Source: Maritalea myrionectae DSM 19524 (GTDB lineage Bacteria; Pseudomonadota; Alphaproteobacteria; Rhizobiales; Devosiaceae). Taken from it: a DNA stretch of 64,000 nucleotides. The DNA lies in contig NZ_AUHV01000003.1 in the NCBI RefSeq assembly GCF_000423365.1, forward strand, positions 496,001-560,000, given 5' to 3'. The position numbers and the translations under genes are program-made. The notes beneath the pieces were generated by a model. That model saw nothing but the letters and a program-made list of their open reading frames with translations, searched no databases and was not told where the DNA came from. Positions 49,921 through 58,863 of this stretch are shown here, one piece after another (within the stretch, counting starts at the first letter, position 1; each line of letters begins with the position of its first letter).

Positions 49921-52348
49921 AGCAGGCGCACATTATTCCCTGCGCCGCCGGTTGATGACGGCGATGGGTGTCGGCTTTGCCCTCCTTTTGGTGATTATCT
50001 CCATTTTCCTGATCGGCTTTACCCGCAATGCGGCCAACAAAAGCTACGACTTGCTGTTGGCCGGGGCGGCCTTATCAATTTTGGAAAAAGTGTCTTACGC
50101 CGACGAGGAAATCGCCATCGACCTGCCGCACTCGGCCCTCGACATTCTCAGCCTCGCGCCGCAAGACCGGGTATTTTATAGTCTCACAACTGAAGATGGC
50201 ACCTTGTTGACCGGCAACCCCAAACTGGCCGAAATCGCCGAAAATGAGAAAAATGCCGCACCAGCCTTCAGCGATCAGGAATTTTTGGACACCCGTGTCC
50301 GCGTTGTGCAGCAAAGCCGAAGCATCATCACGCCCAATGCACGCAAATGGGTCACAATCACCATCGCCCAAACCACGATTGCCCGCGACAATCATGCCTT
50401 CTCCCTGTTTCTAGCGGGCCTGACAGGTGTCGCGATGATCTCGCTCATCGGGCTGGCCTTTGTTTGGTTTGCCATCCGCAAAGCCCTGCAGCCTTTGGCA
50501 AAGATCGAGCAGAACCTATCAAAGCGCGAACCCACGGATTTAACCGAACTCAGCTTGCAACCGCCGCGCGAAGTGGTGGGGCTGATCAACGCCATCAATG
50601 GCTTTATGGCCCGCCTCGAGCAAGCAAGGCAGCAAAGCGAAGCATTTATGGCCGATGTGGCGCACCAAACCCGCACCTCCCTTTCCGCGCTGCAAGGGCA
50701 TTTATCTCTTGCCGCCGACGCCAAAGACCAAACCCAAATGCGCCGTCGCCTGAAGCGAGCGGAAGACCAAGCCGCCCGCGCCACGCGCTTGACCAATCAA
50801 TTGCTCTCCCACGCCATGGTCATTCACAGGGCTGAAAACCAGGCCATGAGCGAATTTGACCTCAAAAAACTGGTCCGAGATTTGATCACCGATATGTTGC
50901 GCGACACCAGCTTGCGCGAGGTTAATCTGACCCTTGATGATGCCAGCGTGGACAATGACGAAGCGATGATTTATGGCGACCAGATATCCATAAATGAAGC
51001 GCTCAAAAATCTCATCGAAAATGCCATTCGACATGGGCCGGAGAAAAACGAAATCACGTTGCGCTTAACACCACAGGGGGAGGATCACATCGCCATTGAA
51101 GTGGAAGATGAAGGCCCCGGCATTCCCATTCACCAAAGGGAGACAGTTTTGCAACGCTTCAAATCTCTGGATATCAACGCGAAAGGCTCAGGCCTGGGCC
51201 TCGCCATCGTCAAGGAGGTGGTCGATGCTCACAGCGGCGAGTTGCAATTGCGGGAGAGCCCAAATGGCGGTCTTCTCGCGCGTATGATCTTTCAAGCGCA
51301 ACGCCTTGCTGCCATCCTGTTGCTGGCGATTGTCGGCCTCGGTTCCTTTGCGCAACTACAGCCTGCCCGCGCCGACGCCACAGTGCTTGAAATATGGGGA
51401 GCAACTGATAAGTCCGCCTTCCAACCCGTTGTTGATGCCTTTATGGCCGCCAATCGCGGCGTCAGCGTCAAATACACAGAAATCCTAACCGCAGACCTTT
51501 ATCGCCGCATACTCAACAATGATCCAGACACGCCGGATATCGTGATGAGTTCGGCGATGGACCTGCAAATTGATCTGGTTAACAAAGGCTTCGCGCAAGC
51601 AATCCCAGCGCAGGCGTTGCCCAACCTCAAATCATGGGCATCATGGCGATCAGAACTATTCGGCTACACTTTTGAACCGGCAGCCGTGATTTATCACAAG
51701 CCCACATTTGAAGGGCAGAGCCTGCCTGAAACCCATGCGGAAATGGCCAATTTCATTCGCGACAACGAAGATTTGCTGCGGGCGCAAATCGGGTATTACG
51801 ATATTCGAAAATCTGGCGCGGGCTATCTGCTCGCCACGCAAGAAGCACGGCTGTCACAACAGTTTTTCCGCATCGCGGAAAGCTTGGGACGGGCCGGCGT
51901 ACGCGTTTTTTGCTGCACCGGCAGCATGATAGAAGCCACGGCCCGGGGCGAACTGAAAATGAGCCTCAACGTGATCGGCTCATATGCGCTGAATGCCCTG
52001 GAAGATAATCCAGATTTGGGCGTGCATTTCTTTGACGATTTTAACCCGGTTATGTCGCGAACAGTGTTTGTCGCCAAAGCAGCCGACAATCGCGAATGGG
52101 CGCGGAATTTTGTGCAATTCCTGCTCTCCGACGCCGGGCAATCCGTGATTTCCGAACGGTCCGGCCTCCTGCCCATTTCAGAGAAATATTTGAGCATCAA
52201 TCAAGCCAATAGGGACAATCTGCTCTCAATCGATTCTGGCCGCTTTGTGCCTATCCGGCTGTCGATCGGCCTGTTGACCTATCTCGATCAGATGAAACGC
52301 GAAAAGTTTTTGGAAAGCTGGCAACAAGCCGTGCAAAATATCGACTAG
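49910..52348 (+). CDS. Sensor histidine kinase fused to a periplasmic solute-binding protein
   Basis: An 812-residue protein in one uninterrupted frame. Residues 1-457 are a TctE-like kinase: helices 18-37 and 163-188, HAMP, histidine box with His252 (DVAHQTRTSLSAL), N-box NLIENAIRHGP, G1 DEGPGI, G2 GSGLGLAIV. Residues about 465-481 form a third hydrophobic helix, preceded by arginines and followed by a PARA-DA signal-peptidase-like site. Residues 490-812 are an iron/organic-acid-type binding protein (VLEIWGATDKSAFQPVVDAF, ending WARNFVQFLLSDAGQSVI). The topology puts the binding domain in the periplasm. Whether the parts stay joined or are cleaved is unknown. Met459 could restart translation but lacks a good ribosome binding site. 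Confidence 0.88.
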   Translation: MSIRAGAHYSLRRRLMTAMGVGFALLLVIISIFLIGFTRNAANKSYDLLLAGAALSILEKVSYADEEIAIDLPHSALDILSLAPQDRVFYSLTTEDGTLLTGNPKLAEIAENEKNAAPAFSDQEFLDTRVRVVQQSRSIITPNARKWVTITIAQTTIARDNHAFSLFLAGLTGVAMISLIGLAFVWFAIRKALQPLAKIEQNLSKREPTDLTELSLQPPREVVGLINAINGFMARLEQARQQSEAFMADVAHQTRTSLSALQGHLSLAADAKDQTQMRRRLKRAEDQAARATRLTNQLLSHAMVIHRAENQAMSEFDLKKLVRDLITDMLRDTSLREVNLTLDDASVDNDEAMIYGDQISINEALKNLIENAIRHGPEKNEITLRLTPQGEDHIAIEVEDEGPGIPIHQRETVLQRFKSLDINAKGSGLGLAIVKEVVDAHSGELQLRESPNGGLLARMIFQAQRLAAILLLAIVGLGSFAQLQPARADATVLEIWGATDKSAFQPVVDAFMAANRGVSVKYTEILTADLYRRILNNDPDTPDIVMSSAMDLQIDLVNKGFAQAIPAQALPNLKSWASWRSELFGYTFEPAAVIYHKPTFEGQSLPETHAEMANFIRDNEDLLRAQIGYYDIRKSGAGYLLATQEARLSQQFFRIAESLGRAGVRVFCCTGSMIEATARGELKMSLNVIGSYALNALEDNPDLGVHFFDDFNPVMSRTVFVAKAADNREWARNFVQFLLSDAGQSVISERSGLLPISEKYLSINQANRDNLLSIDSGRFVPIRLSIGLLTYLDQMKREKFLESWQQAVQNID

Positions 52349-53028
52349 GACGCGGCCGCGATGAACGCATCAAATAAAGCGTTGCCGGGATGTTCTTCGC
52401 GACAAAACTTCTCCTGGTGCCATTGCACCCCGATGGCGAATTTTTGATCCGGTAATTCAATCGCCTCGATTATTCCATCATCAGAATAAGCGCCAATTAC
52501 CACAGTATCGGGCACAGCAACCAATGCTTCGCGATGCAAACTATTGACCTCAATTGAGCGCGCTTTAGTGATCGTGGCCAATCTTGTCTCCGGCACAATA
52601 TCCACTTCATGCCACAAATCGGCCCCATCATGTCTGCCAACATGCTCGGTCGTCACCAGATCAGGCGTCATCTTGGCGCCGCGAATACAGGCCAAAAGCT
52701 GCATACCGGCGCAGATACCCAACACTGGCTTGTCGCGCGCGAGAAATGCCTCCACCAACTGTAACTCCGATTGAAAACGGTCGCTTGCTGGCGACTTTGA
52801 TGTCCAATCCTGTGCGTAGAAGTGATCGGGATAGGCAAACCGCCCGCCTGGGCACAAAAGGCCATCATAAATATCAGCTGCCTCAATCAATTGGCCTGGC
52901 GAAAAGAATAGTCCAACAGGTTGGCCGCCCGCCCGCACTATCGCCTCGACATAGTTTTTGCCCAACTCATAGCGGGTGCCGCCTTCACTCGTATTCTCAT
53001 CCAACAAAATCGCAATTTTAGGCAGCAT
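52345..53028 (-). CDS. PuuD-like gamma-glutamyl hydrolase (class I glutamine amidotransferase fold)
   Basis: A 227-residue peptidase C26 protein. The nucleophile is Cys in PVLGICAGMQLL and the His/Glu pair is in GVQWHQEKF. In the Puu polyamine pathway this family hydrolyses gamma-glutamyl-GABA. ATG 53028 follows CGAGGAG; the longer frame is rejected. Its stop overlaps that of the convergent kinase fusion by four bases. No other puu gene is adjacent, so the substrate is uncertain. Confidence 0.85.
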   Translation of the reverse strand: MLPKIAILLDENTSEGGTRYELGKNYVEAIVRAGGQPVGLFFSPGQLIEAADIYDGLLCPGGRFAYPDHFYAQDWTSKSPASDRFQSELQLVEAFLARDKPVLGICAGMQLLACIRGAKMTPDLVTTEHVGRHDGADLWHEVDIVPETRLATITKARSIEVNSLHREALVAVPDTVVIGAYSDDGIIEAIELPDQKFAIGVQWHQEKFCREEHPGNALFDAFIAAAS

Positions 53029-53103
53029 TCTCACTCCTCGCACACGGTCGACACAACGCAATTGTCTTGCAACCTAACGCACCCTATGGCACCAGTTGCC
53101 GCT

Positions 53104-54315
53104 ATGACAAATTCAAATTTTGCGATCATCGGCGGTGGGCCAGCGGGTTTAGCAGCGGCAGAACTTTTGGCCCAACATGGCCACGATGTCACCATCTATG
53201 AGGCCATGCCCACCCCGGCCCGCAAATTTTTGATGGCAGGCAAATCTGGCCTAAACATCACCCACAATGAAGAATTTGACCAGTTCAAATCTCGCTATGG
53301 TCGCGCCAGAGCCGCCCTCGCGCCAGCACTTGACGATTTGATGCCCATGGATATTCGCCGCTGGGCCAATGAAATGGGAGCAGAAACATTTGTCGGCTCC
53401 TCTGGTCGCGTGTTCCCGAAGGCCATGAAAGCGTCACCATTGCTGCGCAATTGGCTGGGGCGGCTGAACGATTTAAACGTTACCCTTAAAACCCGACACC
53501 GCTGGGCCGGATTTGATGCCGACAAATTGGTGTTCAACACCCCCGAAGGTATAGTGAAAGCCCAGCACGACGGCACCATTCTCGCCCTCGGCGGCACCTC
53601 ATGGCCCCGTTTGGGTGGCAACGGCGACTGGATTGAATATCTAAATCAGCTTGATATCGATATTGCGCCCTTCCAACCCGCCAATTGTGGATTTGTGGTG
53701 GAATGGAGTGACCATTTTAAAGAAAAGTTTGCGGGCGCGCCCATCAAATCCGTTGGGGCCACAAGCGATTTTGGCACCCAATTGGGCGAGTTTGTCATTA
53801 CAAAGAATGGTGTTGAAGGCAGCCTGATCTACCACCACAGCGCCGCTTTACGCGACGCAATCGCGGAAAAAGGTAAGGCCGAATTGGTCCTTGATCTGGT
53901 CGCCGGCCAAACGGTGGAAAAGCTCATAACCAGACTGGAAAAACAAAAGCCCAAGCAAAGCCTGTCCAACCTGTTGCGCAAAGGCGCCAAACTCACCGGC
54001 GCGAAGGCCGCGCTTGTGCGCGAGGTGCAACCTGACGTCAGCAAACGCACGCCAGCAGAACTCGCACAATTGATCAAGGCACTGCCCTTACCAATCATCG
54101 CGCCCCAACCGATCACCCACGCCATTTCCAGCGCAGGCGGCGTGAAATGGGATGAAATGGATTCCAACTACATGCTCAGAAAGCGCCCCGGCCTTTTTGT
54201 AGCGGGTGAAATGATTGATTGGGAAGCGCCAACGGGTGGCTATCTGATCACCGCTTGCTTGGCCACGGGCCGCGCCGCGGCATCGGGGTTGATGCAATGG
54301 GCTATTCAGAAATAA
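53104..54315 (+). CDS. NAD(P)/FAD-dependent flavoprotein (HI0933/TIGR03862-like)
   Basis: A 403-residue flavoprotein with the dinucleotide motif FAIIGGGPAGLAAAELLAQ, then KFLMAGKSGLNITHNEEF, ILALGGTSWPRLGGNGDW and the C-terminal APTGGYLITACLATGRAAA, the pattern of the HI0933/YhiN group. Function of the group is unknown. Start at ATG 53104 puts the FAD motif at the N-terminus; ATG 53086 is also possible, neither has a strong ribosome binding site. The end overlaps the convergent GntR gene by 14 bases. Confidence 0.85.
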   Translation: MTNSNFAIIGGGPAGLAAAELLAQHGHDVTIYEAMPTPARKFLMAGKSGLNITHNEEFDQFKSRYGRARAALAPALDDLMPMDIRRWANEMGAETFVGSSGRVFPKAMKASPLLRNWLGRLNDLNVTLKTRHRWAGFDADKLVFNTPEGIVKAQHDGTILALGGTSWPRLGGNGDWIEYLNQLDIDIAPFQPANCGFVVEWSDHFKEKFAGAPIKSVGATSDFGTQLGEFVITKNGVEGSLIYHHSAALRDAIAEKGKAELVLDLVAGQTVEKLITRLEKQKPKQSLSNLLRKGAKLTGAKAALVREVQPDVSKRTPAELAQLIKALPLPIIAPQPITHAISSAGGVKWDEMDSNYMLRKRPGLFVAGEMIDWEAPTGGYLITACLATGRAAASGLMQWAIQK

Positions 54316-55066
54316 ACCGCTTTTGCATTTCCGCTTCTTGCAGCGACATCAGGGTTTGCGCGGTCGCCATATGGTCACCCATAATCTGATGTGCAGCTGC
54401 CGCATCGCCATCGCGCAGCGCCTGCACCAGATGCTCCTGATAGTCCCGGCCTCGCTGCCAAAGCTCGACATTCGGTGGGTTATATAATTTGCGATAAACC
54501 GTAAGATCCGCCAGCATGTTGGTCATAAAGTCGATCAAAAAACCCAGCAGCTTATTCTTGGACTGCGTGGCCAGCAAAGCGTGAAACCGCAGCGAGGCGA
54601 TATGTTGCTCGCGCTCTTCATCCGCCGACTGGGCCGGCTCCGGATAGCTGGCAATATTGGCCTCAAGCTGGTCCAAAAACTCATCCGACAATTTGCCCGC
54701 GAGCGAAGCGGCCAATTGTGGCTCCAGCGTACAGCGCAGCTCATAAATGTCAGCAATGGTCAGATCTTGGAAATAGAAATAATTCCCCAGCAAGGCCCGC
54801 GCCCGCTGCTTGGACACTTCGTGCACGAAGCTGCCGCCACCAGGTCCGGTGCGGGTGCGCACCAAGCCCTGCGCCTCTAATATCCGCATGGCTTCACGGA
54901 TGGTGCCTTTGGCCATGCCAAACTGCTCGATCATCTCCGGTTCGCTTGGCAGGCGATCACCCTTTTTAAGCCCTTTTTCCACCACCCAGTCTTTTATGGC
55001 TTCGGCTACGCGGACAGGCCGGCTCAGCCGTGGCTCATCCTTTGATTGGGTTGTGACAAGCGGCAA
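54302..55066 (-). CDS. GntR/FadR-family transcriptional regulator
   Basis: A 254-residue regulator: winged helix (about 15-80; GDRLPSEPEMIEQFGMAKGT and REAMRILEAQGLVRTRTGPGG) and a helical ligand-binding FadR-type domain (about 90-240; YELRCTLEPQLAASLAG). It begins with TTG 55066, with GGGAGAAG upstream, and overlaps the ATPase gene by 32 bases, so it is the last gene of the peptide transporter operon. It probably binds the ATTTATCATGATAAAT palindromes at 60469-60511. Confidence 0.87.
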   Translation of the reverse strand: MPLVTTQSKDEPRLSRPVRVAEAIKDWVVEKGLKKGDRLPSEPEMIEQFGMAKGTIREAMRILEAQGLVRTRTGPGGGSFVHEVSKQRARALLGNYFYFQDLTIADIYELRCTLEPQLAASLAGKLSDEFLDQLEANIASYPEPAQSADEEREQHIASLRFHALLATQSKNKLLGFLIDFMTNMLADLTVYRKLYNPPNVELWQRGRDYQEHLVQALRDGDAAAAHQIMGDHMATAQTLMSLQEAEMQKRFISE

Positions 55067-55988
55067 AGTGATCTTCTCCCATTTCGATTAGCGCCGGATC
55101 AGTGGTTTCGCAAATGTCAGTAGCATATATACAGCGCTTGGCAAACGGGCAGCCCTTTGGCGGGTTGAGCGGATCAGGCAATTCATCGGCCTTTTGCTTT
55201 GGCGCTTCCAGCGCCCGCCCCACCACTGGCGCACTATCCGCCAGCAATTTGGTGTAGGGGTGTTTGGCATGTTTGAAGATGGCATCGGCTGGCCCAACTT
55301 CCACAATCGCCCCAAAATACAAAACCATCACCCGATCACTCACCGCTTCCACAACTGCCAAATCATGGCTGATGAACAGGTAAGTGAGGCCAAACTCTTT
55401 CTTCAATTCCGCAAGCAGGTTCAAGACTTGCGCCTGCACCGACACATCCAGCGCGGACACAGGTTCATCTAAAATCAGGATACGGGCCGCCGCGGCCAAA
55501 GCCCGCGCAATGCCGATCCGCTGCGCCTGCCCACCGGAAAATTCGTGCGGATAGCGATCCAAAAACTCTTCCCGCAGATTGACCGAAGCAAAAATCTCGC
55601 TGATCCGCTTGCTCCGCTCGGCTTTGCCCATGCCATGCAACCGCTTTAACGGCGTTTCAATAATCTGACGGATGGTTTTACGCGGGTTCAGGCTAGAGAT
55701 CGGGTCTTGAAACACATATTGGATCATCTGGCCAAACTCGCGGGGGTTGGCCTTGTCCTGCACTTTGCCCTCAATCTGAATGTCGCCTTCGCTGGGCGGC
55801 AACAGCCCCACCAGCATCCGCGCCAAGGTGGACTTACCACAGCCACTTTCACCCACAATGCCCAGCGTTTCACCATCACGCACATCAAAGCTCATGCCAC
55901 GCACGGCCTTCACGCCCTGCCCTTTCGTGAACAGGGTTTTGCCTACCTCAAACGTCTTGGTGAGGTTTTTCACTTCAAGTGCATTCAT
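55035..55988 (-). CDS. Peptide ABC transporter ATPase, DppF type
   Basis: A 317-residue ATPase: Walker A GESGCGKST, signature FSGGQAQRIG, Walker B ILILDEPVSALD and the C-terminal peptide-transporter cysteine cluster (GCPFAKRCIYATDICETTDP) seen in OppF/DppF. Second ATPase of the operon. The start overlaps the preceding fused gene by four bases. Confidence 0.92.
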   Translation of the reverse strand: MNALEVKNLTKTFEVGKTLFTKGQGVKAVRGMSFDVRDGETLGIVGESGCGKSTLARMLVGLLPPSEGDIQIEGKVQDKANPREFGQMIQYVFQDPISSLNPRKTIRQIIETPLKRLHGMGKAERSKRISEIFASVNLREEFLDRYPHEFSGGQAQRIGIARALAAAARILILDEPVSALDVSVQAQVLNLLAELKKEFGLTYLFISHDLAVVEAVSDRVMVLYFGAIVEVGPADAIFKHAKHPYTKLLADSAPVVGRALEAPKQKADELPDPLNPPKGCPFAKRCIYATDICETTDPALIEMGEDHFAACHNPIKG

Positions 55989-57868
55989 GATGTCACCTCA
56001 GTTTGGCTAACCTTATCGGGAAATAGGCACCGCACGGCGCGGTCGCCATTTGGCTCTAGCTTGATCTCACCTTGCCTGCACACATCTTGCGCAAACTCGC
56101 ACCGCGGCGCGAACGCACACCCTTGCGGCAACCGATCCACAGCAGGGGGCAACCCGGCAATGGCGTGCAATTCGCGCTTGCCGCCGCCCAATTCCGGCAC
56201 ACAAGCCATCAATCGTTTGGTATAAGGATGTTGCGGATCATCAAGAATAGCAGCTGTTGGCCCCTCTTCCACGATGCGCCCCGCATACATCACCGCGACG
56301 CGATCACACAATTGCGCCACCACGCCAAAATCGTGGGTGATGAAGACAATCGCCAAGTCACGCTCGCGCCGCAAATCATCCAGCAACGACAAGATTTGTG
56401 CTTGCACCGTCACATCCAGCGCCGTCGTCGGTTCATCCGCGATGATCACATCCGGCTCGTTGGCCAACGCCATGGCGATGGACACACGCTGGCGCATACC
56501 GCCAGACATTTCGTGCGGATAATTATCCACCCGCCGCGCCGCATTCGGAATGCGGACGGAATCGAGCAACTCAATTGCCCGCGCCCGCGCTTCTTTTTGC
56601 GGCATACGCCGGTGTGCCTGCATCGCCTCGATCAGTTGATCCCCAACCTTATAGAGCGGGTGCAGCGTGGACAGCGGGTCCTGGAAAATATAGGCCACAC
56701 GGTCGCCGCGCAGCGCGCGCAATTCGTCGTAAGATGCGCCCACAAGATCATTGCCCTGAAAGCTAACCGCGCCGCCCACAATTTTGCCCGGCGGTGAGGC
56801 CACCAGCCCCATCACCGACAAGGCGGTGACCGATTTGCCAGAGCCAGACTCGCCGATAATGCCAAGGCACTCGCCCTTATTCACTTTAAGCGAAACGCCG
56901 CCCACCGCTTTATAAGTCCGGTCACCAACATGAAATTCGGTGCGCAGATCCTGCAGCGCCAACAAATCATCGCTCGCAACTGGCGGCGTCTCTTTGCGTT
57001 CCACAATTGTGGCAGGCAAAGGCCGCGACAGCGCGCCCGATTTCAAGCGCGGATCAATCGCATCCCGCACGCCATCGCCCAGTAGATTGATCGACATGAC
57101 GATCAAAAAGATCATGATGCCCGGCACAATCGAGGTGTGTGGTGAGGTGATCAGTGCGGCGCGCGCCTCCCCAAGCATAGAGCCCAAATCCGCCTGTGGC
57201 GGTTGCGACCCAAGGCCGAGGAAGGACAGGCCCGCGGTTTCCAAAATCATCCACCCCACAGTGGTCGACATGGCAATCACAATCACCGGCAACACATTGG
57301 GCAAAATTTCAGACAATATGATCTGGATATTGCTCATGCCGCTCAGCCGCGCCGCATCGACAAACTCTTTGTTGGCCAACCCAACCGTGACGCCACGTAT
57401 ATTCCGCGCGAAAAACGGGATATTGACCGCAGCCACAGCGATCAAAGCGTTGATCAGCCCGGGCCCAAGCGCCGCCACAATCGCCAGCGCCAGCAGGATA
57501 TAGGGAAAGGCCATCAGCATATCGACAAGCCGCATAATCACATTGTCCGTGCGACCACTCAAAAAGCCGGCGACAATCCCGATGGTCGAACCGATAAAGG
57601 CCGCGATTAAAGCTGCCGCTGCACCCACCGCCAGCGACAATCGCGTGCCCCACATCAAGCGGGAAAGCAGGTCGCGTCCCAAATGATCAGTGCCCAATAA
57701 ATGGCCATCCGAGAAGGGCGGCATAAAGCGGTCCCCGGTCGCGGTGATGTCAGGATCGGGCAGCGGCAAAATCGGCGTCAACAGTGCCAGCAGCAAAATG
57801 AAAGTCAGCACGACAGCGCCAAGGCCTGCCAAACGGTTGCGGAATAATAGTTTGAGAAACTGGATCAT
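55985..57868 (-). CDS. Peptide ABC transporter, fused permease (DppC) and ATPase (DppD)
   Basis: A 627-residue protein. Residues 1-285 form a DppC-type permease (HLLGTDHLGRDLLSRLMWG; VDAARLSGMSNIQIILSEILP coupling loop; RDAIDPRLKS). Residues 300-627 are a DppD-type ATPase (GESGSGKSVTALSVMGL; MSGGMRQRVSIAM; VIIADEPTTALD; cysteines in GCAFAPRCEFAQDVC). The fusion is complete on both sides and resembles permease/ATPase fusions known in peptide transporters. It couples the membrane and energy subunits of the importer. Confidence 0.92.
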   Translation of the reverse strand: MIQFLKLLFRNRLAGLGAVVLTFILLLALLTPILPLPDPDITATGDRFMPPFSDGHLLGTDHLGRDLLSRLMWGTRLSLAVGAAAALIAAFIGSTIGIVAGFLSGRTDNVIMRLVDMLMAFPYILLALAIVAALGPGLINALIAVAAVNIPFFARNIRGVTVGLANKEFVDAARLSGMSNIQIILSEILPNVLPVIVIAMSTTVGWMILETAGLSFLGLGSQPPQADLGSMLGEARAALITSPHTSIVPGIMIFLIVMSINLLGDGVRDAIDPRLKSGALSRPLPATIVERKETPPVASDDLLALQDLRTEFHVGDRTYKAVGGVSLKVNKGECLGIIGESGSGKSVTALSVMGLVASPPGKIVGGAVSFQGNDLVGASYDELRALRGDRVAYIFQDPLSTLHPLYKVGDQLIEAMQAHRRMPQKEARARAIELLDSVRIPNAARRVDNYPHEMSGGMRQRVSIAMALANEPDVIIADEPTTALDVTVQAQILSLLDDLRRERDLAIVFITHDFGVVAQLCDRVAVMYAGRIVEEGPTAAILDDPQHPYTKRLMACVPELGGGKRELHAIAGLPPAVDRLPQGCAFAPRCEFAQDVCRQGEIKLEPNGDRAVRCLFPDKVSQTEVTS

Positions 57869-58812
57869 GATTTGATCCTCGGATCGAGAAGAGACTGGGC
57901 CACATCAACAATAATGTTGAACAGCACGTAACAGGCCGCGACGAACACCACACCGCCTTGCACCAGCAAAATATCGCGTTTCAAAATCGCATCCACCAAC
58001 ATGCGGCCAATGCCAGGCCATTGGAAAACCATTTCAATATATACCGCGCCGGACAGCACAAACCCGGCTTGAATGCCGAGCACAGGAATGATGGTCACCA
58101 TCGCTGATTTCAGCGCGTGCCCCAATATCACCTTGCGCTCGTGCACGCCCTTGGCGCGTGCGGTGCGGATATAGTCTTGCCGCAACACCTCAAGCATCGC
58201 CGAGCGCGACATTCGCGCTACGACACCTGTCGCCACCGCAGCCAAGGCCAATGCCGGCATCACCAAATGATTGAGCAGATCAGGCAAATCGCCGCCGCCA
58301 TAAATGGCGTACATGCCCGAAACCGGGAACCAGCGCAGCCGCACCGCAAAAACCAAAATCATCACCATGCCCAAAAAGAAGGACGGAATTGAAATGCCGA
58401 TCAACACGGTGAAGGTGATGGCTTTGTCGGCCCAGCCATACTGCCGGGCAGCGGAAATCACCCCGGCCAAAATGCCAAATATGGCGCAAAGCACAAAGCT
58501 GATGCCCGCCAAAATAAGCGTCGCGCTGAACCGATCGAGAATTTCATCCAGAACCGGCCGGTTCAATGAAAAGGAGCGCCCGAAATCACCAGTGAGCATA
58601 TTGCCCAACCAAATGAAATAGCGCTGAAACAGGGGAGCATCCAGGCCAAGGTCTTTATTGATTTTTGCCACATTTTCCGGTGTCGCATAGGCGCCCAAAA
58701 TTGCGGTCGCCGGATCACCGGGGATCATCGCCATGATCAAAAACACAATGAGCGTAATGCCGAATAAAACCGGAATGGCCGATATCAGCCTTTTGAGAAT
58801 ATAGGCAGCCAT
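57865..58812 (-). CDS. Peptide ABC transporter permease, DppB type
   Basis: A 315-residue permease: start MAAYILKRLISAIPVLFGIT, FGRSFSLNRPVLDEIL, and coupling segment DYIRTARAKGVHERKVILGHALKSA. Overlaps the fused gene by four bases. It forms the channel with the DppC part of the fusion. Confidence 0.92.
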   Translation of the reverse strand: MAAYILKRLISAIPVLFGITLIVFLIMAMIPGDPATAILGAYATPENVAKINKDLGLDAPLFQRYFIWLGNMLTGDFGRSFSLNRPVLDEILDRFSATLILAGISFVLCAIFGILAGVISAARQYGWADKAITFTVLIGISIPSFFLGMVMILVFAVRLRWFPVSGMYAIYGGGDLPDLLNHLVMPALALAAVATGVVARMSRSAMLEVLRQDYIRTARAKGVHERKVILGHALKSAMVTIIPVLGIQAGFVLSGAVYIEMVFQWPGIGRMLVDAILKRDILLVQGGVVFVAACYVLFNIIVDVAQSLLDPRIKS

Positions 58813-58863
58813 TATTCCCCCCTATCAAAGAAATTGGCGGACGTTATGCCCGCCAATTCAGTT

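Noticed and set aside
51284-52348. Separate gene for the solute-binding protein starting at Met459 of the fusion
   Set aside because: The frame is continuous with the kinase and no proper ribosome binding site lies before 51284 (nearest GGGAG is about 25 bases away). Kept as one CDS, but internal initiation is not excluded.
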